A stretch of DNA of 64,000 bases, taken from positions 62,001-126,000 of the forward strand of contig NZ_JAGHRB010000003.1 in NCBI RefSeq assembly GCF_017743995.1, given 5' to 3'. The translations under genes were made by a program, and so were the position numbers. This document shows, one piece after another, positions 1 through 8,831 of the stretch (position 1 is its first letter; each line of letters begins with the position of its first letter). Origin of the DNA: Ruegeria sp. R13_0 (lineage in GTDB: Bacteria; Pseudomonadota; Alphaproteobacteria; Rhodobacterales; Rhodobacteraceae). The notes beneath the pieces were generated by a model. That model did no database searches and was not told the origin of the DNA. It saw only the letters and a list, made by a program, of their open reading frames with translations.

Positions 1-846
1 CCATCAACGTTTGCACTGGCCGAACTTGGACCGGGTCGCGGCACGCTGATGGCGGATATCCTGCGGGCGACCCGCTCGGTTCCCGGTTTTCATGCGGCGG
101 CCAAGGTTGTTCTAATGGAGGCCTCACAAACGCTCCGAGACGCGCAAAAGGCAACTTTGAAAGATCACAACCCGCAGTGGATCAGCGATGTGGCGGAACT
201 GCCGGACTTGCCGATGTTTCTGGTGGCGAATGAGTTCTTTGACGCCCTGCCCATCCGTCAGTTCCTGCGCGACGGCACCGCTTGGTGCGAACGACTGATC
301 GGAGAGGCCGATGGCGCGCTTACCTTTGGCCTTGGCCCCGCCGCACCGCAAACGGCGCTACAGGACCGGCTGTCCGATACGCGAGACGGGGATCTCGTTG
401 AACTCTGCGCACCTGCCATTCCGATTCTAACCATCCTCGCCAGCCGAATCGCGCAGAACGGTGGGGCTGCGCTGATCGTGGACTATGGTGACTGGCGCTC
501 GCTTGGCGATACGCTTCAGGCCCTAAAGGCGCATGAGCGTGTGGACCCTCTGCACGCCCCCGGCCAAGCCGACCTGACCGCGCATGTGGATTTCGAGCCC
601 CTGGCGCACGCAGCAAAGGCCGCAGGTTGCGCCCATACCCGCCTGACACCACAGGGCATTTTTCTGGAACGTCTGGGAATCACCGCCCGTGCACAGGCTC
701 TGGCCAAGGGTATAGGCGGCTCCAAGCTTGATGAACTGGTGGCCGCACATCGCCGGTTGACGCATCCAGATGAAATGGGAAATCTGTTCAAAGTGCTGGG
801 CCTCTACCCGCCCCAAGCTGCGCCTCCACCGGGACTGGAACCATGA
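1..846 (+). CDS. Class I SAM-dependent methyltransferase, MidA/NDUFAF7 family (5' end cut by window)
   Basis: The reading frame is open from the first base, so the gene begins upstream of the window; 281 residues are visible. The S-adenosylmethionine-binding motif LAELGPGRGTL lies at visible residues 6-16, followed by the acidic stretch and the EFFDALPIRQ segment typical of the MidA/NDUFAF7 (former DUF185) family. Mitochondrial NDUFAF7 methylates an arginine of complex I; the substrate of bacterial relatives is not established. About 70-80 N-terminal residues seem to be missing against the usual 350-residue length. The stop overlaps the start of pgeF (ATGA), so the two are co-transcribed. An ATG at 49 is internal and should not be taken as the start, because motif I precedes it. 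Confidence 0.9.
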   Translation, partial: PSTFALAELGPGRGTLMADILRATRSVPGFHAAAKVVLMEASQTLRDAQKATLKDHNPQWISDVAELPDLPMFLVANEFFDALPIRQFLRDGTAWCERLIGEADGALTFGLGPAAPQTALQDRLSDTRDGDLVELCAPAIPILTILASRIAQNGGAALIVDYGDWRSLGDTLQALKAHERVDPLHAPGQADLTAHVDFEPLAHAAKAAGCAHTRLTPQGIFLERLGITARAQALAKGIGGSKLDELVAAHRRLTHPDEMGNLFKVLGLYPPQAAPPPGLEP

Positions 847-1601
847 CTTTGGAAATTCTTACGTCGGATATGCTGGCCCCCGTAAAACACGGCTTTTTCA
901 GCCGTAGAGGCGGTGCATCCTCGGGTGTCTTCGCTGGATTGAACTGCGGTTATGGCTCATCCGATCAGACAGAGATCGTCGCCCTGAATCGCCGACGAGT
1001 TGCTGACGCGATGGATGTCACGCCCGAGGCGCTGGTTGGTATTCATCAGGTGCATTCGCCCGATGTGTTGACGGTGGATGCGCCCCTTACGGGTGACAAA
1101 CCTAAGGCGGATGCGCTCGTGACCGCCACGCCCGGGTTGGCCCTGACAATTCTGACCGCGGATTGCCAGCCTGTGCTTTTCTGCGACCCTGACGCGAACG
1201 TGATCGGCGCCGCCCATGCTGGCTGGCGCGGAGCCTTGGACGGAGTACTAGAGGCCACATTGGACGCGATGGAGGCACTGGGAGCCACGCGCGAAAACAC
1301 GCGTGCCGTGATCGGGCCATCCATTTCGCAGGCAGCCTATGAGGTCGGCCCCGAGTTTCTGGATGCGTTCATGGCGGAATCCTCGGAAAATAGCCGATTC
1401 TTCGCCAATGGCACCGACGACCGGATGCAATTCGACCTGCCCGCCTTTGGCCTACATAAACTGCGCCAAGCAGGTGTTGGGCAGGCAGAATGGACCCGGC
1501 ATTGCACGTATTCCGATCCGGATCGCTTTTATTCATACCGCCGGACAACACACGCCAAAGAGGCGGATTACGGGCGGTTGATATCGGCGATCAGATTGTA
1601 G
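843..1601 (+). CDS. pgeF: Peptidoglycan editing factor PgeF (laccase-domain, YfiH family)
   Basis: The 252-residue protein has the family's metal-site motifs: QVH around H71, TADC around C108 and AHAGWRG around H125, plus the C-terminal RHCTYSDPDRFYSYRR block (about 219-234). Members were long called polyphenol oxidases or multicopper oxidase-like; in E. coli YfiH/PgeF removes wrongly incorporated residues from peptidoglycan precursors, and purine nucleoside hydrolysis has also been reported for relatives. The start overlaps the stop of the preceding methyltransferase by four bases, which fixes it. Length is normal for the family. No terminator is obvious downstream. Confidence 0.93.
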   Translation: MTLEILTSDMLAPVKHGFFSRRGGASSGVFAGLNCGYGSSDQTEIVALNRRRVADAMDVTPEALVGIHQVHSPDVLTVDAPLTGDKPKADALVTATPGLALTILTADCQPVLFCDPDANVIGAAHAGWRGALDGVLEATLDAMEALGATRENTRAVIGPSISQAAYEVGPEFLDAFMAESSENSRFFANGTDDRMQFDLPAFGLHKLRQAGVGQAEWTRHCTYSDPDRFYSYRRTTHAKEADYGRLISAIRL

Positions 1602-1874
1602 ATTAGGCCTCAATTAAGGCAAAATCGCCACCTTTCCGCCACATTTATTGTGTTTATCTGACACAGAATCGTAGTGAATTTTGTGCCAGTACTCAGAAGG
1701 TTATCTGTCTTTGCCGACAAATGAATGCTGGCACCTCAAACAGAGGAACCGCCAACCTATATTTTTTGTCCGTTTTTGATCCCGGTTAAGCCTTATCCCT
1801 GCCGCAAACACGCGGCACGCTAAGTCTACACACACGGAATGAGGCTCAGACCTCCGATCGAGCAGGACCAGAAA

Positions 1875-2003
1875 ATGAAACAGAAATCTCGCTTTCTCAG
1901 CGCGGTCATTCAGGCCGCACAGGATCCGAAACTGGACATGCCGTGGAAGCGAGTTTCAAGCCATTCTGTCAGGGTTGCACGCCGTCTCGCGACGCGACGC
2001 TGA
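1875..2003 (+). CDS. Small basic protein of 42 residues
   Basis: A short frame starts at ATG 1875 and ends at TGA 2001-2003. The product begins MKQKSRFLSAVIQAAQ, contains a central DMPWKR motif and ends in a strongly basic tail rich in Arg. The pattern (a KSRF-type start, a MPW motif, a basic tail) resembles short uncharacterised proteins I recall from Roseobacter genomes, but this is memory, not a search. The upstream bases AGCAGGACCAG give a plausible though distant ribosome-binding site. It stands alone, 273 bp after pgeF and in front of the hairpin-rich stretch that precedes the Hint gene. No function can be assigned; the basic tail suggests nucleic-acid or membrane-surface contact. Confidence 0.5.
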   Translation: MKQKSRFLSAVIQAAQDPKLDMPWKRVSSHSVRVARRLATRR

Positions 2004-2082
2004 AACAGAAAGCCAACGGAACCAAGCTGCCGGTTCCATTTGGTCAACGCGCACCGGGTAGTGCTCCGGTCCGGTGTGCGGG

Positions 2083-2177
2083 GGATGCAACGAAAACTGC
2101 ATCCTGAGTTCGGAGCGTGTTTGCGGGCATTTTCGCCCGCGCTGTACGAGTTTGTCTGGGGGGTCAATGGATTGACC
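2083..2177 (+). other. Three successive perfect stem-loops in a gene-free stretch
   Basis: The 325 bp between the small protein and the Hint gene (2004-2328) hold no convincing gene. Instead there are three perfect stems in a row: GGATGCA/TGCATCC (2083-2089 with 2098-2104), GCGGGC/GCCCGC (2123-2128 with 2135-2140) and GGTCAAT/ATTGACC (2162-2168 with 2171-2177, two-base loop). None is followed by a T-run, so they are not ordinary terminators. They could be an untranslated leader, a small RNA or binding sites. Confidence 0.5.
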
Positions 2178-2260
2178 AATGGAATGCGAAATTGCTTCGC
2201 TGTGCGCTGCGGCCATCGCCGGTGCCCAGGGGTTACCCATTTATTTCAAGACAAAGAACC

Positions 2261-2309
2261 GAACCGACAGATGGGCCTGCATGGGGGTATGCCCCGTCTG
2301 ATCCGGTTC
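2261..2309 (+). promoter_or_regulatory. Long imperfect hairpin just before the Hint gene
   Basis: The arms GAACCGACAGATGGG and CCCCGTCTGATCCGGTTC pair over about 15 positions with a small bulge and enclose a loop around 2278-2290. The hairpin ends 20 bases before the ATG at 2329, immediately ahead of the ribosome-binding site AAAAGGAA (2311-2318). The position suggests a role in the mRNA leader, for example control of translation or mRNA stability. A run of three T after the stem is absent, so termination is unlikely. Confidence 0.5.
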
Positions 2310-2328
2310 TAAAAGGAACGGAATATTA

Positions 2329-3111
2329 ATGACTATTCCAAAATCACTGGCCATTGCTGCCAGAAATGCTGTCGAAACCTCGGCATTGCTCCGCGACACT
2401 CCACGGCCGACGACAAAACAGAAAGCTCAGCTGCGCCGTTACGAAGTGAGCGCCCTGCTCAGAAACGGAGACATCGCGCAAACCCGGCATATCGCACCGG
2501 CCCTGCCGATGTTCGAGGACGCCTTTTGCGCCTTCTCACGGGGGTCGCTTGTGGAAACCGAACAGGGGCCCATGGCGATCGAGGATCTGCTGCCCGGCGA
2601 CACAGTACTGACGCAGGACGGAACCTCCGAGACCGTTTTGTGGAAAGGCTCTGTGACGCTGATACCGGGCCGCGAGGATTCGCGCGGGCGCACCCGTCCG
2701 TTGACCCGCATAATGGCCGATACGTTTGGTATGCAGAAACCGATGTCCGGTGTGATCGCAGGACCTGCCGCGCGCCTGCTTGGCACGCCAGCCCATTTGC
2801 GGCACCTGCATGGTGGGTCACCGATTCTGGCTCCTGTGGCTGAATTTCAGGACGGAATGGGCGTTGTGGAAACAATGCCGCCAACTCCGGTAGAATTGTT
2901 TCACATTTGCCTGAAAAAACACTCCGTCATCCGTGTAGACGGCCTGCCCTTTGAAACCTATCATCCAGGTGCTAATGCGGTTCGCATGATCAGCCATTCG
3001 TTGCGGTCGATCTATCTGAACCTGTTCGCGCATATCGAATCGTTGAACGATTTTGGCCCGTTGCTTATGCCACGCGCCGGAGACGGCGAGATCGACGCGA
3101 TATCGGCGTGA
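2329..3111 (+). CDS. Hint-domain (hedgehog/intein-type) protein, Roseobacter family
   Basis: The protein is 260 residues long. An alpha-helical, Arg/Lys-rich N-terminal part (1-60) precedes a Hint-like module (about 65-215) with AFSRGSLVET, IEDLLPGDTVLT, the LTRI-ADTFG segment and the terminal ESYHPG-like box FETYHPG (208-214). In canonical Hint domains the block starts with a nucleophilic Cys (CFTPGT pattern). Here that position is Ala68 and a Cys sits one residue earlier (C67), so self-cleavage is doubtful. Such proteins recur in Rhodobacterales, often in several copies, with unknown function. There is no signal peptide. The ribosome-binding site AAAAGGAA and the structured leader support the start at 2329. 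Confidence 0.85.
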   Translation: MTIPKSLAIAARNAVETSALLRDTPRPTTKQKAQLRRYEVSALLRNGDIAQTRHIAPALPMFEDAFCAFSRGSLVETEQGPMAIEDLLPGDTVLTQDGTSETVLWKGSVTLIPGREDSRGRTRPLTRIMADTFGMQKPMSGVIAGPAARLLGTPAHLRHLHGGSPILAPVAEFQDGMGVVETMPPTPVELFHICLKKHSVIRVDGLPFETYHPGANAVRMISHSLRSIYLNLFAHIESLNDFGPLLMPRAGDGEIDAISA

Positions 3112-3228
3112 CGTGTTAAAGAGTACTGCAGAGTGGGGGCTTTATGCAGATTTTGATAGGATGGGCTTTGACCCTGGCGGTGGTGGCTATGCTGCCACCC
3201 TGCCCGACAGAAACACGACGGATGTGGT

Positions 3229-3729
3229 TTACGCCGAGCGGTTCATTCGGTCTTCCAACACATCGAACGGGACGCCTGGGTCGTCTTTTGCGCCGCGGAT
3301 AACAAGCGATGTCTTGACGCTGGCCACGTTTGGCGTGGTCAGTAATTCTCCGGTCAGGAACTGCTGAAAACTGCTGAGGTCGGGCGCGACGCATTTCAGG
3401 ATGAAGTCAACCTCGCCGTTCAGCATGTGGCACTCACGCACCAACGGCCATTTTCCGCATTGCGCCTCGAACGCGCTGAGTTCCGATTCCGCCTGGCTGT
3501 CCAATCCAACCATCGCAAAGACCTGAACCTCGAACCCAAGTTCGCGGGCGTTCACTTCGGCGTGGTAACCGGTGATATAACCCGATTCCTCCAACGTGCG
3601 CACGCGGCGCAGGCACGGAGGGGCCGAGATACCGACCCTTTTGGCCAGTTCCACATTGGTCATGCGACCGTCCGCCTGCAATTCCGCCAGAATCTTGCGA
3701 TCAATTTCATCCAGCCGGGTCGTGACCAT
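3229..3729 (-). CDS. Lrp/AsnC family transcriptional regulator
   Basis: The 166-residue protein has an N-terminal winged helix-turn-helix (LDEIDRKILAELQADGR then VELAKRVGISAPPCLRRVRTLEESGYI, about 6-54) and a C-terminal RAM ligand-binding domain (about 70-150). The NGEVDFILKC core is the typical effector-binding and oligomerisation strand. Lrp-type proteins form dimers to octamers and respond to amino acids. The gene diverges from trxB, an arrangement I know from other Rhodobacterales, so it may control trxB and itself. Length and start (RVMTT-type, ATG 3729) are normal. Confidence 0.93.
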   Translation of the reverse strand: MVTTRLDEIDRKILAELQADGRMTNVELAKRVGISAPPCLRRVRTLEESGYITGYHAEVNARELGFEVQVFAMVGLDSQAESELSAFEAQCGKWPLVRECHMLNGEVDFILKCVAPDLSSFQQFLTGELLTTPNVASVKTSLVIRGAKDDPGVPFDVLEDRMNRSA

Positions 3730-3774
3730 AAAACGCTCCTGATTTTTCGGTTCTTATATCAGCACCCAGCCCAC

Positions 3775-3833
3775 GCGCAATAATGTTTCGTTGCTGCGCA
3801 ATTTTCTTTGTTTTCAAATCGCTCATTTGCGCA
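3775..3833. promoter_or_regulatory. GCGCAAT-type repeats in the lrp/trxB divergent region
   Basis: The motif GCGCAAT occurs at 3775-3781 and 3796-3802 and in inverted form as ATTTGCGC at 3825-3832. The spacing between the first two is 21 bp, about two helical turns. Lrp-family proteins bind such phased degenerate sites in divergent promoters. A further palindrome AGGGGCTTTAAGCCCT lies at 3872-3887. The assignment to Lrp is an inference from position. Confidence 0.35.
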
Positions 3834-3882
3834 GGGCCATACCGTCAAGGCATATCAGCTTCCCTTCATGAAGGGGCTTTAA

Positions 3883-4896
<1,014 letters not shown>

Positions 4897-4902
4897 GGGC
4901 AC

Positions 4903-4929
4903 AGGGTCAAGCCAGACCGGCTTGACCCT
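4903..4929 (+). terminator. Perfect 11-bp stem-loop after trxB
   Basis: AGGGTCAAGCC (4903-4913) pairs with GGCTTGACCCT (4919-4929) around a five-base loop. It starts six bases after the trxB stop. There is no T-run, so it may work as a 3'-end stabiliser or a weak terminator rather than a classical intrinsic one. Confidence 0.5.
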
Positions 4930-4973
4930 ATCCCCGCGCGGCCTCACACTGGTGCAAAACATGAGGGTCGCGC

Positions 4974-6644
4974 GTGGTCACAACGGACAACGCTCTTTGG
5001 CGTGGCGGGTGGTCAACCCGGCTTAGAATCGGCAGCGGGCTGGTCCTTTTTGTCTTTGCCTTCTTCCACTTTCTGAACATTGGCCTGGGCCTGTTTCACA
5101 CCGACTATCTGCATGGCATGCAAGATGGTCGAAAGGCCGTAACCCGCCACGACGCCATGAGCGCGCTTCTCTACCTTGCGCTGATCGTGCATTCGGGCCT
5201 TGCGCTAACGTCAATCATACAACGACGGACTTTGCGCATGCCGTTCAGCTCAGCCCTGCAAATCGTGCTGGGGCTGCTGATCCCGATCCAGCTGATCGTC
5301 CATATCATTCACACGCGATACGCGCATGAGATCTACGACGTGAATGACGAAATGGGCTACATCATCATCCTGATGTGGCCAAGCTCTGCGATTTGGATGC
5401 AAAGCCTGCTGTTGCTGATCGTGTGGGTACATGGCTGCATCGGGTTGCACATGTGGCTGCGGCTGACCCGGTGGTGGGGCAAGACCCTGCCCTACCTGAT
5501 CGGTATTGCGGTCTTTGTGCCCTGTTTCGCCCTGGCTGGTGTCCTGACCGAGGGGCGCCGGATTTGGGCCGATTTTGCCGATGACTTCCTGCGCGCACAG
5601 TATATCGAACACTATAACTGGCCCTCGGCCGAGGCCTTTGAGGCCATGTTCCGCGTCGAAGACAACGCCATGACGGGTTTTTGGGCCGCGCTCGGGGCCA
5701 CGGCGGCCTTCTATCTTGGCCGCAAGCTGTGGCGTCGTCGGCACTCTGTACAGGTGACTTATGCCCGTGGCCCCGAGGTTTTTGCCGAGAAGGGTATGAC
5801 CCTTCTTGAGATGTCGCAGGCTAATGGTATCCCGCATGCCGCCCTGTGTGGCGGCAAGGGTCGCTGCACAACCTGCCGCGTGATCGTTGAGGATGGCGGA
5901 GATCACCTACCCCCGCCCAGCGAGATCGAAGCCCGCAGTCTGGCCGCTGTTGGGGCCTCGGCCCAGACGCGCCTGGCCTGTCAGATGCGCCCGACCGAGC
6001 CGGTCAAGGTCTTTCGGGTTTTCCGCCCCGACGGCAAGCACGACCGGGCCCATGCCAGTCAGGGGCAGGAACGTCAGTTGGCCGTTCTGTTTCTGGACAT
6101 GCGCGGCTTTACCGCCCGCACTGCGGGGCAACTGCCCTATGACATCGTCTTCCTATTAAACCGGTTCTTTGACGCGATTGTGCCTTCGATCATCTCTCAA
6201 GGCGGGGTCGTTGACAAATATATGGGGGATGGGTTGCTGGCCGTCTTTGACAAACCCGACCCCCAGCAATCCGCCCGCGCCGGTCTGAAAGCCGCTATTG
6301 AGATCAGCCATGCGCTGGAACAGTTCAACCGGCAGCTCTCATCCGAAGACAGCCCGCATATCCGCATTGGCATGGGGCTGCATCTGGGCGATCTGGTGCT
6401 TGGGGAAATTGGCGCGGCCGGCCATGCCGCGCAAACCATCATCGGGGACGCGGTGAACGTCGCCAGCCGGCTTGAGGCTGAAACAAAACCGCTGGGGGTT
6501 GAGCTGCTGGTGTCGGCCAAGCTGCTACAGGCCGCCGAGATGGATATCTCGGACGATCGTATTCAGCCCTTCAATTTGCGCGGCGTATCCGAGCCCGTTC
6601 CAGCCCTGCCGGTGCCCCGCGCCTCGGAACTGGAACAGGCCTGA
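4974..6644 (+). CDS. Class III adenylate/guanylate cyclase with N-terminal membrane and [2Fe-2S] ferredoxin domains
   Basis: The 556-residue fusion has three parts. Residues 20-250 hold about six membrane segments carrying conserved-looking histidines (H32, H42, H73, H110, H113, H153, H159), reminiscent of a haem-b binding cytochrome domain. Residues about 255-350 form a plant-type ferredoxin with C292, C298, C301 and C336 (CX5CX2C...C). Residues 365-550 are a class III cyclase with metal-binding D375 (LDMRGFT) and D419 (KYMGDG), and the IIGDAVNVASRLE block. It would make cAMP or cGMP in response to a membrane or redox signal; substrate choice is not certain. The start is GTG, supported by GAGGG at 4963-4967; no in-frame ATG is better placed. 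Confidence 0.88.
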   Translation: MVTTDNALWRGGWSTRLRIGSGLVLFVFAFFHFLNIGLGLFHTDYLHGMQDGRKAVTRHDAMSALLYLALIVHSGLALTSIIQRRTLRMPFSSALQIVLGLLIPIQLIVHIIHTRYAHEIYDVNDEMGYIIILMWPSSAIWMQSLLLLIVWVHGCIGLHMWLRLTRWWGKTLPYLIGIAVFVPCFALAGVLTEGRRIWADFADDFLRAQYIEHYNWPSAEAFEAMFRVEDNAMTGFWAALGATAAFYLGRKLWRRRHSVQVTYARGPEVFAEKGMTLLEMSQANGIPHAALCGGKGRCTTCRVIVEDGGDHLPPPSEIEARSLAAVGASAQTRLACQMRPTEPVKVFRVFRPDGKHDRAHASQGQERQLAVLFLDMRGFTARTAGQLPYDIVFLLNRFFDAIVPSIISQGGVVDKYMGDGLLAVFDKPDPQQSARAGLKAAIEISHALEQFNRQLSSEDSPHIRIGMGLHLGDLVLGEIGAAGHAAQTIIGDAVNVASRLEAETKPLGVELLVSAKLLQAAEMDISDDRIQPFNLRGVSEPVPALPVPRASELEQA

Positions 6645-6721
6645 TACAACAGGAACACGCATACTTACTGTGGCACATTTGCGCTAGATTGCCAGAACTT
6701 TGATCGCCCGTTTTCCGCCGA

Positions 6722-6741
6722 ATTGGAAAAATTCTTCCAAT
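6722..6741. promoter_or_regulatory. Palindrome upstream of the sulfate-activation gene
   Basis: ATTGGAA (6722-6728) and TTCCAAT (6735-6741) form a perfect 7-bp dyad with a six-base AT-rich spacer, about 130 bp before the sat/cysC start. It could be an operator. No T-run follows, and nothing else is recognisable in the 227 bp between the cyclase and this gene. Confidence 0.35.
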
Positions 6742-6871
6742 CACAAGAAAAACCGCTCATATCCTCCTTAGTTTTATCTGACCCTGTGGACTCTGACTCA
6801 GTGGCGGGGCACATGCCGTTTCAAATGCCAAGATCACACTGGCGCATCATCACATCGACAAGAGAATTCCG

Positions 6872-8590
6872 ATGACAATGTTAAGCAATCTCGCCCCCAT
6901 TCCCGAACTATACGTCTCTTATGACTCGGCCCAGAAGCTGAAGGTTGAGGCAGCGGATCTGACCAGCCATGACCTGTCTCCGCGCCAGATCTGCGATCTG
7001 GAACTGCTGATGAACGGCGGCTTCAACCCGCTGAAAGGGTTCCTGTCCGAGGCCGACTACGACAACGTGGTCGAGAACATGCGTCTGGCCGACGGCACGC
7101 TGTGGCCGATGCCGATCACACTGGATGTGAGCGAAGAGTTCGCCGAAAGCATCGAACTGGGCCAGGACATTGCCCTGCGCGACCAAGAGGGCGTGATCCT
7201 CGGCACCATGACCGTGACCGACCGCTGGACCCCCGACAAATCGCGCGAGGCCGAGAAGGTTTTTGGCGCGGATGACGATGCGCACCCGGCCGTCAACTAC
7301 CTGCATAACGTCGCAGGCAAGGTCTATCTGGGCGGTCCCGTTGTCGGCATTCAACAGCCCGTACACTATGATTTCCGTGGCCGCAGGGATACTCCGAACG
7401 AGCTGCGCGCCTATTTCCGCAAACTGGGCTGGCGTCGCATTGTTGCGTTCCAAACCCGCAACCCGCTGCATCGCGCCCACCAGGAACTGACCTTCCGCGC
7501 CGCGAAAGAGGCGCAGGCCAACCTGCTGATCCACCCGGTTGTCGGCATGACCAAGCCTGGCGACGTGGACCACTTTACCCGCGTGCGCTGCTATGAGGCG
7601 GTTCTGGATAAATACCCGGCCTCGACCACCTCGATGTCGCTGCTGAACCTGGCGATGCGTATGGCTGGCCCGCGTGAGGCCGTCTGGCACGGTCTGATCC
7701 GCGCCAATCACGGCTGCACCCACTTCATTGTTGGCCGCGACCATGCTGGCCCCGGCAAGAACTCGGCTGGCGAAGATTTCTACGGCCCCTATGATGCGCA
7801 AGACCTGTTCCGCAAATACCAGGATGAAATCGGCGTTGAGATGGTCGATTTCAAGCACATGGTCTATGTGCAGGAACGCGCCCAGTACGAGCCGAATGAC
7901 GAGATCCTCGACAAGGACGATGTCACGATCCTGAACATCTCGGGCACCGAACTGCGCCGTCGTCTGGCAGAAGGTTTGGAAATCCCCGAATGGTTCAGCT
8001 TCCCCGAGGTTGTGGCGGAACTGCGCAAAACCAAACCGCCGCGCAGCCAGCAGGGCTTTACCGTGTTCTTCACCGGCTTTTCAGGTTCGGGCAAATCCAC
8101 CATCGCAAACGCGCTTATGGTCAAGCTGATGGAAATGGGCGGCCGCCCCGTGACGCTGCTGGATGGCGACATCGTGCGTAAAAACCTGTCGTCCGAGTTG
8201 GGCTTCTCGAAGGAACACCGCGATCTGAACATCCGCCGCATTGGCTACGTGGCCTCCGAGATCACCAAGAACGGCGGTATCGCCATCTGTGCGCCGATTG
8301 CGCCCTATGCCGCCACCCGTCGGGCTGTGCGCGAAGAGATCGAAAAGTTCGGCGCCTTCTGCGAGGTTCACGTGGCCACCAGCATCGAGGAATGCGAACG
8401 CCGCGACCGCAAGGGCCTGTACAAGCTGGCGCGCGAAGGCAAGATCAAAGAGTTTACCGGCATCTCGGACCCTTACGACGTGCCCCAGAACCCTGAACTG
8501 AGCGTCGAGACCGAGAATGTCGAGGTCGACAACTGCGCCCATCAGGTTCTGCTGAAGCTTGAGAGCATGGGCTTGATCGCCGCGAACTAA
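6872..8590 (+). CDS. Bifunctional sulfate adenylyltransferase / adenylylsulfate kinase
   Basis: The 572-residue protein fuses ATP sulfurylase (about 1-385) to APS kinase (about 393-570), so it converts sulfate and ATP via APS to PAPS for assimilation or sulfation. The sulfurylase motifs QTRNPLHRAH (194-203) and GRDHAGPG (288-295) are present. The kinase has the P-loop GFSGSGKST (402-410), DGDIVRKNL and the IAPYAATRR block. The usual DGDNVR reads DGDIVR here. Both active sites look intact. Single-gene fusions of this order are common in Roseobacters, in place of separate cysDN and cysC. ATG 6872 or 6878 could serve as the start. A strong terminator follows. Confidence 0.96.
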   Translation: MTMLSNLAPIPELYVSYDSAQKLKVEAADLTSHDLSPRQICDLELLMNGGFNPLKGFLSEADYDNVVENMRLADGTLWPMPITLDVSEEFAESIELGQDIALRDQEGVILGTMTVTDRWTPDKSREAEKVFGADDDAHPAVNYLHNVAGKVYLGGPVVGIQQPVHYDFRGRRDTPNELRAYFRKLGWRRIVAFQTRNPLHRAHQELTFRAAKEAQANLLIHPVVGMTKPGDVDHFTRVRCYEAVLDKYPASTTSMSLLNLAMRMAGPREAVWHGLIRANHGCTHFIVGRDHAGPGKNSAGEDFYGPYDAQDLFRKYQDEIGVEMVDFKHMVYVQERAQYEPNDEILDKDDVTILNISGTELRRRLAEGLEIPEWFSFPEVVAELRKTKPPRSQQGFTVFFTGFSGSGKSTIANALMVKLMEMGGRPVTLLDGDIVRKNLSSELGFSKEHRDLNIRRIGYVASEITKNGGIAICAPIAPYAATRRAVREEIEKFGAFCEVHVATSIEECERRDRKGLYKLAREGKIKEFTGISDPYDVPQNPELSVETENVEVDNCAHQVLLKLESMGLIAAN

Positions 8591-8613
8591 GCGATTGCGC
8601 TAAGCCAGAATGG

Positions 8614-8645
8614 AAACGGCTTCCGGTCATCCGGGGGCCGTTTTT
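8614..8645 (+). terminator. Intrinsic terminator of the sulfate-activation gene
   Basis: AAACGGCTTCCGG (8614-8626) pairs with CCGGGGGCCGTTT (8631-8643), with two G-T pairs and the loop TCAT, and runs into TTTTT. It lies 24 bases after the stop. Confidence 0.9.
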
Positions 8646-8656
8646 CGTACAATCAA

Positions 8657-8756
8657 AGCGTTTCGGGTTTTAACTAAATCATAAAGTGGCGCGAATGTCC
8701 CGAGAACGCTGAAAGCGTGGCAGGGTATTCGTGTCGCAGGTTTAACCCGAAACGCT
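8657..8756. repeat. Widely spaced inverted repeat with 13-bp arms
   Basis: AGCGTTTCGGGTT (8657-8669) and its exact reverse complement AACCCGAAACGCT (8744-8756) enclose 74 bp that contain no gene. The element fills the 240-bp gap between the sulfate-activation gene and the glycosyltransferase. The arm sequence looks like a dispersed intergenic repeat rather than an insertion-sequence end, because no transposase is present. Confidence 0.6.
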
Positions 8757-8831
8757 ATGACGACCGAGATTGACAAAGATGCGTAGCCTTGATGCAGTCG
8801 GCCCAGTCAGTTTCTGTTCGGCCAATCCACG

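Noticed and set aside
2040..2312. Possible 90-residue protein between the small gene and the Hint gene
   Set aside because: It runs through the four hairpins, has no ribosome-binding site and an irregular composition (many Arg, Cys and His).
3144..3302. Possible 52-residue small lipoprotein (hydrophobic start, then LPPC)
   Set aside because: It overlaps the 3' end of lrp on the opposite strand by 74 bases, its C-terminal half is Arg-rich as expected from antisense lrp, and it has no good ribosome-binding site. Kept only as a remote possibility.
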